From Caulobacteraceae bacterium (GTDB taxonomy: Bacteria; Pseudomonadota; Alphaproteobacteria; Caulobacterales; Caulobacteraceae), in assembly GCA_947475735.1 (NCBI GenBank), contig CANJLQ010000003.1, positions 221,682 through 285,681 on the forward strand: a stretch of 64,000 nt of DNA, written 5' to 3'. The notes under the pieces are model-generated. The model was not told the DNA's origin. It saw nothing but the letters and a program-made list of their open reading frames with translations, and made no database searches. Position 1 is the stretch's first letter, and each line of letters starts with the position of its first letter. Shown piece by piece: positions 41,785 through 50,649 of the stretch. The translations under genes were made by a program, and so were the position numbers.

Positions 41785-43116
41785 TTAGTCGGTCAGCGTG
41801 CTAGGCTTATGCATCGACCCCGAAGCCTCAATAGCAACTATCACCTCGACACGGAGACCGCCTCCTGGTGAGCGCAAGAACTGCACCTGTCCCCCATGGG
41901 CCTTCACTGTGGCGAGGACGATAGAGAGGCCCAGACCGCTCCCTCCGGAAGGTGCATTGGCCGCACGGAAGAAGCGCCTACCCAGCCGATGCAGATCCGA
42001 GAAGGCCACGCCCGGGCCGTCGTCCTCGACGATTAAACGCCCGGAAGTCGGGTCGTAACTGATCACGACTGAGGATGCCGCATGCGCCTGCGCGTTGGCG
42101 AGGAGATTGGCAGCCGCTGCCTCGAAGCGATCTGGATCCACGTTAAGCAGCGCGTCACCTTCAACGATCGACACCCGATCATCGCCTTCCGCTCCTGCAA
42201 ACAGCGACCGAAGCGTCACCCAGCGGCGATCTTCGTCGCTAACCGGCATCTCGTCCTCGCGCGCCAAGACGAGAAGACCTGTGACGAGGCGGGCAGTGCG
42301 ATCGACAGAGGTCTGGATCTGCTCCAGCGCGCGTCTTCGAACGGCCGTATCCGAAGACGACGCCGCAATCTGCGCCTGGACGCGCAGGCCTGCCAGAGGC
42401 GTACGCAATTCGTGCGCGGCAGCGGCCGTGAACTCGGCCTCGCGACGTCGCGCTGCGCCAAGGCGTGACATCAAGTCGTTCAGCGCCAGGGCGAAGGGAC
42501 GGAGTTCGCGGGCGTCCGGCGATACGTCCAACGCCGTCAGATCTTCCGCATCCCGTACCGCAAGGCTGCGGGTCATTTGTCGAATAGGGGTCAGCCCCCG
42601 CCCTACCGACCACCAGATCAATACGCCAAGCACCAGCAGACCAAGGACCGCCGGACCGATCAAAGCGGTGACGACATTGCCGACCAGGTGCTCGCGAACG
42701 GCCAGATTGTCCCCGACCATGACCCTGAAACCGGCATCACGATCATGCACCGTGTAGACGCGCCAGCGCTCGCCCCGGATCGTGCGTTCTGAAAAACCGT
42801 CGCCCCCTTCCGACAACCGCTCCGCAGGCGCGCTTTGGGACCGACCAATCAGATCGCCTTCCAGCGACCAGATCTGGCAGGAGAGCTGACGGTCGTAGAC
42901 ATCGGCGGCCCCGCTTTCCGGAGCCTGCATCGCCGGGCGCACGCTGCCGGCCTGCATCAGGGACGAGACCATGCGGGCCGACTCCATCAGGCGCCGGTCC
43001 AGCACCCGTTGCACCTCGGCCCGGGTCTGGATCTCGACCCAGACGACCGCGCCGCCCCAGACGAGGGCGGTCACGAGCGCGAGGGTGGCGAACAGACGCA
43101 GGCGGATCGAGCTCAT
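41785..43116 (-). CDS. QseC/PmrB-like membrane sensor histidine kinase
   Basis: 443 residues. An N-terminal membrane segment (about 7-27), a periplasmic region (about 28-155), a second membrane segment (about 157-178), HAMP, the His box TAAAAHELRTPLAGLRVQAQ, and HATPase (ANLLANAQAHA, GGSGLGLSIVLATVKAHGG). This is the layout of sensors that respond to envelope or metal stress. It is coupled to the response regulator at 43113 by a four-base overlap. The pair diverges from dsbD, and TTAAG boxes suggest that it controls the thiol-redox genes. Confidence 0.9.
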   Translation of the reverse strand: MSSIRLRLFATLALVTALVWGGAVVWVEIQTRAEVQRVLDRRLMESARMVSSLMQAGSVRPAMQAPESGAADVYDRQLSCQIWSLEGDLIGRSQSAPAERLSEGGDGFSERTIRGERWRVYTVHDRDAGFRVMVGDNLAVREHLVGNVVTALIGPAVLGLLVLGVLIWWSVGRGLTPIRQMTRSLAVRDAEDLTALDVSPDARELRPFALALNDLMSRLGAARRREAEFTAAAAHELRTPLAGLRVQAQIAASSSDTAVRRRALEQIQTSVDRTARLVTGLLVLAREDEMPVSDEDRRWVTLRSLFAGAEGDDRVSIVEGDALLNVDPDRFEAAAANLLANAQAHAASSVVISYDPTSGRLIVEDDGPGVAFSDLHRLGRRFFRAANAPSGGSGLGLSIVLATVKAHGGQVQFLRSPGGGLRVEVIVAIEASGSMHKPSTLTD

Positions 43117-43766
43117 TGCAGGGTGTATCCTACGCCGCGGATGGTGCGGATGAAGCCGGCTCCCAACTTGGCCCGGAGATAGTGGATGTGCACTTCCACC
43201 GCGTTAGAGCCGATCTCCTCCTGCCAACCGTACAGGCGTTCTTCTAGCTGACTGCGCGAGAGGACCTGTGCAGGCCGTTCCATCAGGGCCTCCAGGATGG
43301 CGAACTCACGTCTCGAAAGGGGCAGGTCCCCCTCTTCACGCCAAGCCAGACGCGACTGGGGATCAAGGGTCACCCCGCCGTGGCGCAAGGCGGGCGCCGA
43401 GCGCCCAAGCAGGCGACGCCGCACCGCGCGCAGTCGCGCCGCCAGTTCGTCGAGATCGAAAGGCTTGCCGACATAGTCGTCCGCGCCGGCGTCCAGACCC
43501 ACAATGCGGTCCCGACTGTCATCGCGCGCCGACAAGACCACCACGCCGACATCCATGTCGCGCTCGCGAACGAAACGCAGCACCGAAAGGCCGTCGCCAT
43601 CAGGAAGACCCAAATCCAGCACGACCGCATCGAACGCCGAGCTTTCCAGCGCCGCGAGGGCGTCCTCGACCCGCCCGACGACTTCGACCGTCCAGCCGCA
43701 GGCGCTGAGCCCGACCTGGAGGCCGTCGGCGAGAACGGGATCATCTTCTATGGCGAGCAGTCTCAT
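43113..43766 (-). CDS. OmpR/QseB-like response regulator
   Basis: 217 residues: receiver (MRLLAIEDDPVLADGLQVGL, AVVLDLGLPDGDG, YVGKPFDLDELAARL) and a winged-helix output domain (LPLSRREFAILEALMERPAQ, EEIGSNAVEVHIHYLRAKLG, FIRTIRGVGYTL). It is translated first, then its kinase. A direct repeat TTAAG-N6-TTAAG lies 25-40 bp upstream of its start, between it and dsbD, and is a likely binding site for this protein. Confidence 0.92.
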   Translation of the reverse strand: MRLLAIEDDPVLADGLQVGLSACGWTVEVVGRVEDALAALESSAFDAVVLDLGLPDGDGLSVLRFVRERDMDVGVVVLSARDDSRDRIVGLDAGADDYVGKPFDLDELAARLRAVRRRLLGRSAPALRHGGVTLDPQSRLAWREEGDLPLSRREFAILEALMERPAQVLSRSQLEERLYGWQEEIGSNAVEVHIHYLRAKLGAGFIRTIRGVGYTLQ

Positions 43767-43790
43767 GCGGCGTGAGGTGGAAGTTGCGGC

Positions 43791-43806
43791 TTAAGCCTGA
43801 CTTAAG
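43791..43806 (+). promoter_or_regulatory. TTAAG-N6-TTAAG box between the regulator and dsbD
   Basis: TTAAGCCTGACTTAAG is an 11-bp-phased direct repeat, the spacing used by OmpR/PhoB-family dimers. The same layout recurs at 52319 and 62821. Confidence 0.6.
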
Positions 43807-43822
43807 CTCGTTTGCCGACGAG

Positions 43823-45727
43823 ATGGCCATGAGGTTTTTCCGCCGACTGTTGCCCGCCGCTCTCGCGATCCTGTCCTTCACCCTTCCGGGTTCGGCATTG
43901 GGTCAGGCTCCGCTATCGCCTGACAAGGCCTTCTCCCTGACGGTGACGCGTGAGGCTGACGGCGACCTGGCCTTCGCCTGGGACATTGCGCCTGGCCATT
44001 ATCTCTATCGTGACCACACCGTCGCCAGCACGCCGGGCGGGAAAGCATCGCTGCCTCTGGAGCTTGCGACCGGCGAAACCAAGGACGATCCGGGCTTTGG
44101 CGTCGTCGACGTCTGGCATGACGAGGGTCGCGCGACCCTATCGGCGCAGACCCTGACGCAGGTTGGCGGCCCGACGTCGGTCAACATCACCTACCAGGGG
44201 TGCCTCGAGGACTCGATCTGCTACCCGCCGATGACGCGGACAGTGGACGTGCCGACCCGGCCGCAGTCCGAGGTTGCCGCTCGGGAGGCCGATGCGCAGA
44301 CCGCTCAGGCCGCCGCTCTGCTGGCGATCCAGGCGCCGGGCGCTGCACCCACACCCGCACTCGCGAGTGATGAGGGCGCGTTGGCGCCTCCGCCGGTCGC
44401 GCCATCGCCGGCGGTCATCCCGGACCCCAGCCCGGGCTTCGTCGATCGCTTGGCGCTGCAGGGCGGGGCCACCTGGGTCCTGCTCGCCTTCTTCGGTTTC
44501 GGCGTGCTTCTGGCCTTCACGCCCTGCGTCTTTCCCATGTACCCGATCCTGGCCGGCGTCATCGGACGCGGCGTGGACGGGCGCGGTACGCGCCGAGGCC
44601 TGATGCTCTCGGTCGCCTATGTGCTGGGCCTTTCCGTCGCCTTCGCCCTGCTGGGCGTCGCGGCCGCCTGGTCCGGACAGAACCTGCAGATGGCGCTCCA
44701 GTCGGTTTGGGCGATCGGCGCTCTGGTTGTCGTCTTCGTCGTTCTCGCCGCGTCCATGTTCGGCGGCTTCGAGTTGCAACTGCCCTCGGCCTGGACCAGC
44801 CGCCTGTCCCGCGACAGCGGTGACGGACGGCGGTCCCTGCCCTCAGCCGCAGGTCTGGGCTTCGTCTCCGCCCTCATCGTGGGCCCTTGCGTCACCGCGC
44901 CCTTGGCGGGTGCCCTGCTCTATATCGCACAGACCGGCGACGTTGGGCTGGGCGCGGCGGCCCTGTTCTTCCTGGGCCTGGGCAAGGGGGTGCCCTTGAT
45001 CGTGTTCGGCACGGTCGGCGCGCGCTTCCTGCCCAAGGCTGGGCCGTGGATGGACCGGGTGAAGATGCTGTTCGGCTTCATCTTCCTGGGCATGGCCTGG
45101 TGGCTGGCCGGCCGCATCCTGCCGCCGAGCGCGACGCTGGCTTTCGGCGCGGCGCTGGCGCTCGGTCTGGCGGCGGCTCTCGGCCTGTTCCAGCCGCTGA
45201 GCCCGAATCTGAGAAACGGCGTCGCACGTGTCGCTGGCCTGGCGGCCGCGACCTGGGGCCTGTTGCTGCTGGTCGGCCTCAGTCTCGGGGCGGACGACCC
45301 GTGGCGTCCGCTTGAGCCCCTGGCGCGGCCCGCTGGAATCTCAGCCGCCGCGCCGGTCGAAACCGCAGCGGTCGTGCTGGATCAGACGGCGCTCGACCGC
45401 GCCGTCGCCGATGCCGCCGCGCGCGAACGTCCCGCCCTGGTCTATTTCACCGCCGACTGGTGCGTCAGCTGCAAGGTGATCGAGCGGACGGTGTTCGAGG
45501 ACCCCGCGGTCATCGCCGGCCTTTCGAACACCGACCTCATCAAGGTCGACGTCACGCGCAGCACGCCCGAGGCGCGCGCGCTTCTTGAGCGGCACGGAGT
45601 GATCGGACCGCCGACGATGATCTTCCTGTCGCCCTCGGCGACCGAAGCGCCGGGCAGCCGACTGATCGGAGAGATGTCGGCCCAAGACGTCGCCTCCGCC
45701 CTGCAGAGCGCCGGAGCCGCCGCATGA
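43823..45727 (+). CDS. dsbD: Thiol:disulfide interchange protein DsbD/ScsB-like
   Basis: About 634 residues. A signal peptide (AALAILSFTLPGSALGQ), a periplasmic N-domain (about 30-160) with Cys in YQGCLEDSICYPPM, eight hydrophobic segments with the redox Cys pair (LLAFTPCVFPMYP, LIVGPCVTAPLAG), and a C-terminal thioredoxin domain with CxxC in TADWCVSCKVIER. It carries electrons from cytoplasmic thioredoxin to periplasmic partners. The start lies 17 bp after a TTAAG box; the ATG at 43829 is an alternative. The next gene overlaps by four bases. Confidence 0.93.
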   Translation: MAMRFFRRLLPAALAILSFTLPGSALGQAPLSPDKAFSLTVTREADGDLAFAWDIAPGHYLYRDHTVASTPGGKASLPLELATGETKDDPGFGVVDVWHDEGRATLSAQTLTQVGGPTSVNITYQGCLEDSICYPPMTRTVDVPTRPQSEVAAREADAQTAQAAALLAIQAPGAAPTPALASDEGALAPPPVAPSPAVIPDPSPGFVDRLALQGGATWVLLAFFGFGVLLAFTPCVFPMYPILAGVIGRGVDGRGTRRGLMLSVAYVLGLSVAFALLGVAAAWSGQNLQMALQSVWAIGALVVVFVVLAASMFGGFELQLPSAWTSRLSRDSGDGRRSLPSAAGLGFVSALIVGPCVTAPLAGALLYIAQTGDVGLGAAALFFLGLGKGVPLIVFGTVGARFLPKAGPWMDRVKMLFGFIFLGMAWWLAGRILPPSATLAFGAALALGLAAALGLFQPLSPNLRNGVARVAGLAAATWGLLLLVGLSLGADDPWRPLEPLARPAGISAAAPVETAAVVLDQTALDRAVADAAARERPALVYFTADWCVSCKVIERTVFEDPAVIAGLSNTDLIKVDVTRSTPEARALLERHGVIGPPTMIFLSPSATEAPGSRLIGEMSAQDVASALQSAGAAA

Positions 45728-46518
45728 ACGCCATCACCCTGGGCCCGCTCGTCCTGTCGGGCGAGCGGTTCGCCATCATCGCCGGCGTGTTCGTCTTCAT
45801 GATCGGCGTCGGGCTGTTGGCCAGCCGGGTCAGCCCGCGCTTCAACCTGTGGAGCACGGTCCTAGTCTTCGGCGGTCTGGCGGTCGCCCGCCTCGGTCAC
45901 GTGGCGACGCACTGGGAGTATTTCGGGGCTGACCCGTGGCGGGCGCTCGCGGTCTGGCAGGGCGGATTCAGTTGGATCTGGGTCGCGCCGGTCGTGATCC
46001 TGGCCACCATTCTGCTGCTGCGCACGACGCGCGAACGCGCCTGGGCCATTGCGCCTGTGCTGGCCAGCGCCTTGGTTTGGACCACCGCCCATCAGTTGGC
46101 CTCGGCGACGCAGCCCATGGCGCCGCCCGCCCTGACGCTGGCCGCGATGGACGCACCGGCGATCGACCTTTCGGCGCCGATCGATCGGCCTACGGTGATC
46201 AATCTCTGGGCCACCTGGTGCCCGCCCTGCCGGCGCGAGATGCCGGCTTTGGCCCAGGCCGAAAAAGCCCATCCGAATGTGCGCTTCCTCTTCGTCAACC
46301 AGGGCGAGCGCGAAGCCGGCGTTCGGGCCTTTCTGCAGAGCCAGGGGCTGGCCCTCGACCATGTGCTGTTCGACGAGGCCATGGCGCTGCCCCGCCACTA
46401 CGGTACGGCCGGCATTCCGGTGACCCTGTTCCTCCACGCCGACGGCCGTCTGGCCAAGGCCCACATGGGGGAAATCGCCCCCGAACAGATCGCGACCGAA
46501 ATCGCGCGTCTGCACTGA
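45724..46518 (+). CDS. Membrane-anchored TlpA/ScsD-like thiol-disulfide oxidoreductase
   Basis: 264 residues. About four hydrophobic segments in the first 110 residues, reminiscent of the Lgt-like membrane part of some TlpA fusions, are followed by a thioredoxin-fold domain with VINLWATWCPPCRREMPALA (CPPC active site) and the cis-Pro segment GTAGIPVTLFLH. It probably takes electrons from the DsbD-like protein and reduces periplasmic thiols. The order DsbD-like, TlpA-like, DsbA/C-like resembles the scsBDC suppressor-of-copper-sensitivity genes. Confidence 0.82.
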   Translation: MNAITLGPLVLSGERFAIIAGVFVFMIGVGLLASRVSPRFNLWSTVLVFGGLAVARLGHVATHWEYFGADPWRALAVWQGGFSWIWVAPVVILATILLLRTTRERAWAIAPVLASALVWTTAHQLASATQPMAPPALTLAAMDAPAIDLSAPIDRPTVINLWATWCPPCRREMPALAQAEKAHPNVRFLFVNQGEREAGVRAFLQSQGLALDHVLFDEAMALPRHYGTAGIPVTLFLHADGRLAKAHMGEIAPEQIATEIARLH

Positions 46519-46541
46519 CCCCCTCGCCTCACGGAGCTTCC

Positions 46542-47216
46542 ATGAACCGCACCTTCGCCCCTGCCTTCGCCGCCGTCCTGGCGCTCGCCGCCTGCGGCCC
46601 GGCCGACGCCGACAACGGCGCGGCGCCCGCCAGCCCTTCCGCCGCCTCCGGACAAGACATGCCGCCCATCGCCCAGGTCGGCTTCAATGACCTGCTGCGC
46701 GATCCCGCAGCGCCCTTCATCGGCGCCGAGAACGCCGATGTGACCATCATCGGCTTCGTCGATTACAACTGCCCCTACTGCAAGAAGATGCAGCCTGAGA
46801 TCGACGGCCTGCTGAAGGCGGACACCAAGGTGCGCGTCCTGTACAAGGATTGGCCGATCTTCGGCGACGTCTCGGAGACCGCCGCCCGGACCGCCCTCGC
46901 CGCCGCCTATCAGGGCAAGTACGAGGCCGTCCATAACGCCTTCATGCTGTCGCCGTCGCGCATCGGCGACCAGGCGGACATCACCCGTCTGGTCCAGTCG
47001 GCCGGCGTGGACATGGCGCGCCTGAATCAGGACCTGGCCGATCACCGCGCAGACATCGACGCGGTGCTGGACCGAAATGGTCGAGAAGCGGCGGCCCTGG
47101 CCCTGCAGGGCACGCCCGCCTTTATCATCAACGGCAATCTGATCCCCGGCGGCATGCCCCAGGCGCAACTCGAAGCGGTGATCGGTCGTATCCGCTCCGG
47201 ACAACCGCTGCGCTGA
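46542..47216 (+). CDS. DsbA/ScsC-like periplasmic thiol oxidoreductase, lipoprotein
   Basis: 224 residues. The signal peptide ends in a lipobox LALAACGP. The DsbA-type thioredoxin fold carries DYNCPYCKKMQPEI (CPYC active site) and the cis-Pro loop LQGTPAFIINGNLIPGG. It is likely an isomerase or reductase kept reduced by the DsbD-like protein; ScsC in other bacteria helps protect against copper. It follows the TlpA-like gene by 23 bases in the same operon. Confidence 0.85.
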   Translation: MNRTFAPAFAAVLALAACGPADADNGAAPASPSAASGQDMPPIAQVGFNDLLRDPAAPFIGAENADVTIIGFVDYNCPYCKKMQPEIDGLLKADTKVRVLYKDWPIFGDVSETAARTALAAAYQGKYEAVHNAFMLSPSRIGDQADITRLVQSAGVDMARLNQDLADHRADIDAVLDRNGREAAALALQGTPAFIINGNLIPGGMPQAQLEAVIGRIRSGQPLR

Positions 47217-47224
47217 AGCCGACC

Positions 47225-48652
47225 ATGACCACCCTGACCCTGCTCCAGCTGAACGACCTCCACGGCTATCTCGAGCCGCATCCCGAACTGGTGCGCACCG
47301 AAGGCGGCTGGCGGTTCGAACGGCTGGGCGGGGTCGCCCGCATCGCGCGCCTCTTCGAAGAGGCGCGCGCCGAAGGTGCATGCCTGACCCTGGACAACGG
47401 CGACACCTTCCATGGCACGCGGGTCGCCGTCGCCAGCCGGGGCGAGGCGCTGGTTCCGATCATGAACGCCCTGAAGATCGACGCCATGACGGCGCACTGG
47501 GAGTTCGCCTATGGCCCGGCGGGGTTCAAGGCGTTGGCGGCGGGACTGGATTATCCCGTCCTGGCCGCCAATGTCTTCCGCAAGGATGACGGCGCGCCGG
47601 AGTTCGACGGGCGGTGGGTGTTCGAGCGCGGCGGTCTGAGGATCGGCGTGATCGGCCTGGCCTGCCCCATCATCGACAAGACGATGCCCCCCGCCTTCTC
47701 TGAAGGCGTGCGGTTTGAAATGGGTGTGGCCGAAGCCCGCGAGCAGCTGCACCAGCTCCGCGAGGAAAAGGTCGATCTGGTCGTCCTGCTGTCGCACCTG
47801 GGCTTTCCGCAGGATCTGAAGCTGGCCGCCGAAACGCCGGGCATCGACGTGATCCTGAGCGGTCATACCCATAACCGCCTGCACGAACCGGCCCGCGTCG
47901 GCGACACCCTGATCATCCAGTCCGGCTGCCACGGCGCCTATATCGGCCGGCTGGATCTGGAGATTGCAGAGGGCCGCGTGTGCCTGCGGCGCCATCGGCT
48001 CATAGCCGTGGACGCTGGCCCCGAAGACGATCAAGTCGCCGGCTTGGTGGAGATGGCCCTGGCGCCCGAGCGCGAGCGTCTGGCGCGCATCGTCGGCCGC
48101 ACCGCCATCCCCCTTCACCGCTACGCCATGGCCAGCGCGCCGATGGACGACGTCCTGCTGGCGGCGGCGGCGCAGGCGGCGGGCGTGGACATCGCCTTCT
48201 CCAACGGCTGGCGCTACGGCGCGCCCGTCGCGCCGGGTCCGGTCACTCTGGGCGACCTCTACAATATGGCGCCGATGAATCCGCCGATCTCACGCACGAC
48301 GCTGACCGGGGCCGAGTTGCAAGCGATGCTGGAAGAAAATCTGGAGCGCACCTTCGCCGCCGACCCGTATGAGCAGATGGGCGGCTACATCAAACGTTGC
48401 CGGGGTCTCACGGCCTTCGTGAAGCTTGAGAATCCCAAGGGGCAGCGCCTCGACCGCCTGCTGGTCGGAGACCGCCCTGTCGAGCCGGAGGCGGACTATC
48501 TGGTGGCCTTCGTCACCGCCCAAGGGGTGCCCGAACATTACGGGCGAGACCGCCGGACGCTCGACATCGACACTGTGGGCGCGCTTGAATCCTGGTTCGC
48601 CGACCATACGCCTGGCGAGACCGATCTGCCCGTCAGCGTCCTCATCATCTGA
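47225..48652 (+). CDS. Cytoplasmic 5'-nucleotidase/SoxB-like metallophosphoesterase
   Basis: 475 residues. Metallophosphoesterase domain (about 1-260): LLQLNDLHGYLEP (DxH), LDNGDTFHG (GD), MTAHWEFAYG, LLSHLG and VILSGHTHNRL. The 5'-nucleotidase C-terminal domain (about 285-440) has AFSNGWRYG and YNMAPMNPP. Typical 5'-nucleotidases have GNHEFDYG where this protein has AHWEFAYG; thiosulfohydrolase SoxB has a GHWEF-type motif there. There is no signal peptide, unlike both families. It could hydrolyse nucleotides or a cytosolic sulfur ester; its place among thiol genes favours the latter, as inference. Confidence 0.78.
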   Translation: MTTLTLLQLNDLHGYLEPHPELVRTEGGWRFERLGGVARIARLFEEARAEGACLTLDNGDTFHGTRVAVASRGEALVPIMNALKIDAMTAHWEFAYGPAGFKALAAGLDYPVLAANVFRKDDGAPEFDGRWVFERGGLRIGVIGLACPIIDKTMPPAFSEGVRFEMGVAEAREQLHQLREEKVDLVVLLSHLGFPQDLKLAAETPGIDVILSGHTHNRLHEPARVGDTLIIQSGCHGAYIGRLDLEIAEGRVCLRRHRLIAVDAGPEDDQVAGLVEMALAPERERLARIVGRTAIPLHRYAMASAPMDDVLLAAAAQAAGVDIAFSNGWRYGAPVAPGPVTLGDLYNMAPMNPPISRTTLTGAELQAMLEENLERTFAADPYEQMGGYIKRCRGLTAFVKLENPKGQRLDRLLVGDRPVEPEADYLVAFVTAQGVPEHYGRDRRTLDIDTVGALESWFADHTPGETDLPVSVLII

Positions 48653-48663
48653 AGGAACACCTT

Positions 48664-49281
48664 ATGGACTCCGTCGCCGCCCGCGACTTCTGGAACAGCC
48701 GCTATGACCGCCAGGACTATCTGTTCGGCGAGACGCCCAACGCCTTCCTGGCCGCTCAGATCGCGCGGCTCCAGCCCGGCATGACCGCTCTGGCGGTCGC
48801 CGACGGCGAGGGCCGAAACGGCGTGTGGCTCGCCGAACAGGGCCTGGCCGTCACCACCACGGATATCGCCCCGCGCGCGGTCGAGAAGGCCCTCGCCCTG
48901 GCCGAGCGACGTGGCGTCACACTGGACGCCCAGGTGGCGGACTTCGAGACCTGGGGCTGGCCGCAGGGTGCGTTCGACGTCGTGGTCGCCGTCTTCATTC
49001 AGTTCGCCCCGCCTCCCCAGCGCGACCGACTTTTCGAGCGTATGAAGGCGGCCGTGAAGCCTGGCGGCCTGGTCCTGTTGCAGGGCTATCGGCCGGAACA
49101 GATCGCCTATGGCACCGGCGGTCCGGGGCAGGTCGAGAACCTCTACACCGAGGCGCTGCTCCGCGACGCCTTCGCCGACTTCGACATCCTGCATCTGAAA
49201 AGCCACGACAGCGACGTCTCCGAAGGCGCCGGCCACAGCGGCCGGTCCGCCCTGATCGATCTCATCGCCCGCCGTCCCTGA
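48664..49281 (+). CDS. SAM-dependent class I methyltransferase (TehB-like)
   Basis: 205 residues. FWNSRYDRQDYLFGETPNAF at the start and the SAM-binding block ALAVADGEGRNGVWLAEQGL, VTTTDIAP, FDVVVAVFIQFAP are typical of small-molecule methyltransferases such as TehB and thiol or thiopurine methyltransferases. In this sulfur-handling operon it may methylate sulfide, selenite or tellurite species, but the substrate is not evident from the sequence. It starts 11 bases after the previous stop. Confidence 0.82.
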   Translation: MDSVAARDFWNSRYDRQDYLFGETPNAFLAAQIARLQPGMTALAVADGEGRNGVWLAEQGLAVTTTDIAPRAVEKALALAERRGVTLDAQVADFETWGWPQGAFDVVVAVFIQFAPPPQRDRLFERMKAAVKPGGLVLLQGYRPEQIAYGTGGPGQVENLYTEALLRDAFADFDILHLKSHDSDVSEGAGHSGRSALIDLIARRP

Positions 49282-49310
49282 CCCCCAGCGCCCGCACACC
49301 GGAACCCGCC

Positions 49311-49835
49311 ATGAAAACCCTCGTGATCGCCCTGTCCTTGGCCGCCTCCCTGGCGGCCTCCCCGAGCTTCGCCCAGGCTGTCTCAGGCTTCGGCGGCTTC
49401 AAGCCCCTGCCCGAGGCCGGCGAACAGCCGGATCCGTCGCGCATCTATCGGGTCATCTTCGACGTGTCCCAGGGCGGTGCGGACGACAGGCCGCTGAAGG
49501 GATTGGATCGCGTCGCGCGGCTGGTGAATATGCTGGCGGCGGGCGGCGTGGACGCCGACCACCGTCAGATCGTGGTCGTCCTGCACGGCGCCGCCACCCC
49601 TGCAGTTCTCTCCGACGCCGCCTGGACCGCGCGCGGCAAGGGCGACGCCAACCCCAACAGCGCCCTGATCCGCGCCCTCATCGCCGCCGGCGTCCAGGTT
49701 CGACTGTGCGGCCAGGCCATGGCGGGGAACGGCATCGCGCAAGCCGATCTCGAAGCGGGCGTGAGCGTTGATCTCGCCGCCCTGATGACGGTCATCCACC
49801 TTCAACAGGCCGGATACGCCCTGGTTGTGAACTGA
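49311..49835 (+). CDS. Exported DsrE-like protein
   Basis: 174 residues. A signal peptide (LVIALSLAASLAASPSFAQA) precedes a DsrE/DsrF-like fold (RVIFDVSQGGADD, QIVVVLHGAATPAVLSDAAW, GVQVRLCGQAMAGNGIAQAD). The Cys in RLCGQA sits where DsrE-family sulfur carriers keep their reactive Cys. Periplasmic versions are common beside sulfur-oxidation genes. It ends the operon that starts at dsbD; the next gene has its own upstream signals. Confidence 0.82.
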   Translation: MKTLVIALSLAASLAASPSFAQAVSGFGGFKPLPEAGEQPDPSRIYRVIFDVSQGGADDRPLKGLDRVARLVNMLAAGGVDADHRQIVVVLHGAATPAVLSDAAWTARGKGDANPNSALIRALIAAGVQVRLCGQAMAGNGIAQADLEAGVSVDLAALMTVIHLQQAGYALVVN

Positions 49836-49887
49836 CGGCTCGGCATAGGCGGAACCTTTCCTGGGCATAAGAACTATTAGTTTGCGT

Positions 49888-49897
49888 AAGTATGTAT
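49888..49897. promoter_or_regulatory. Candidate ArsR-family operator copy 1
   Basis: AAGTATGTAT, whose complement ATACATACTT recurs at 55391 upstream of the second peroxiredoxin/MBL pair. It lies in a short AT-rich leader 38 bp before the peroxiredoxin start. Confidence 0.4.
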
Positions 49898-49934
49898 GTA
49901 ATTGTTCATTGGGGCGTCTGAAGGAGATATCGAC

Positions 49935-50585
49935 ATGACCGGACTGCCCCGCCTCAACGAACCCGCCCCCGACTTTCACGCCCGCACCACGCACGGGGAT
50001 CGCAGCTTGGCCGATTACCGCGGCAAATGGCTGATCCTCTTCTCGCACCCGTCGGACTTCACCCCGGTCTGCACGACCGAGTTCATCGGGTTCGCCAAGC
50101 ATGCGAATGAGTTCGCCGCCATGAACTGCGAGCTCCTGGGCCTCTCGATAGACAGCATCTTCTCGCACCTAGCCTGGACCCGGAACATCAAGGAGAAGTT
50201 CGGCGTCGAAATCCCCTTCCCCATCATCGAGGATCTGAAGATGGAGGTGGCCCAGGCCTACGGAATGATCCACCCCGGGGCGGCCGACACCTCGGCTGTT
50301 CGCGCCACCTTCCTGATCGATCCGGAAGGCAAGCTGCGCGCCATGGTCTACTATCCCATGAGCAATGGCCGCAGCATCGAAGAGTTCGTTCGGCTGCTCA
50401 CCGCGCTCCAGGCGTCCGACGCCAACGGGGTCGCGACGCCTGAGAACTGGCGCCCTGGCCAACCGGCCATCGTCCCCCCGCCCAAGGCCGCCGAGGCGGC
50501 CGAGGCTCGCGCTTCCGAGGGTTACGTCTACACCGACTGGTATTTCTCGACGCGCGACCTCCCCGACGCCCCGAAAGCCGCCTGA
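49935..50585 (+). CDS. Peroxiredoxin, 1-Cys/Prx6 type
   Basis: 216 residues. DFHARTTHGDRSLADYRGKW at the start and the peroxidatic Cys in HPSDFTPVCTTEFIGFAKHA; Arg in AVRATFLIDP. The C-terminal domain ends in YVYTDWYFSTRDLP, the Prx6-type tail. It reduces peroxides, possibly also persulfides. An AAGGAGAT ribosome-binding site supports the start at 49935. A perfect terminator hairpin separates it from the MBL gene downstream. A paralogue is at 54689-55348. Confidence 0.92.
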   Translation: MTGLPRLNEPAPDFHARTTHGDRSLADYRGKWLILFSHPSDFTPVCTTEFIGFAKHANEFAAMNCELLGLSIDSIFSHLAWTRNIKEKFGVEIPFPIIEDLKMEVAQAYGMIHPGAADTSAVRATFLIDPEGKLRAMVYYPMSNGRSIEEFVRLLTALQASDANGVATPENWRPGQPAIVPPPKAAEAAEARASEGYVYTDWYFSTRDLPDAPKAA

Positions 50586-50594
50586 TCGGATTCC

Positions 50595-50625
50595 GGCCGG
50601 ACCTCGCAAGCGGTCCGGCCTTTTT
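50595..50625 (+). terminator. Rho-independent terminator between peroxiredoxin and MBL genes
   Basis: GGCCGGACC, an 8-nt loop, GGTCCGGCC and TTTTT form a perfect 9-bp stem with a T-run. It stands inside an apparent operon, so it may set the ratio of the two proteins. Confidence 0.92.
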
Positions 50626-50649
50626 CTTCGCAAACCAAACGGAGCCTTC

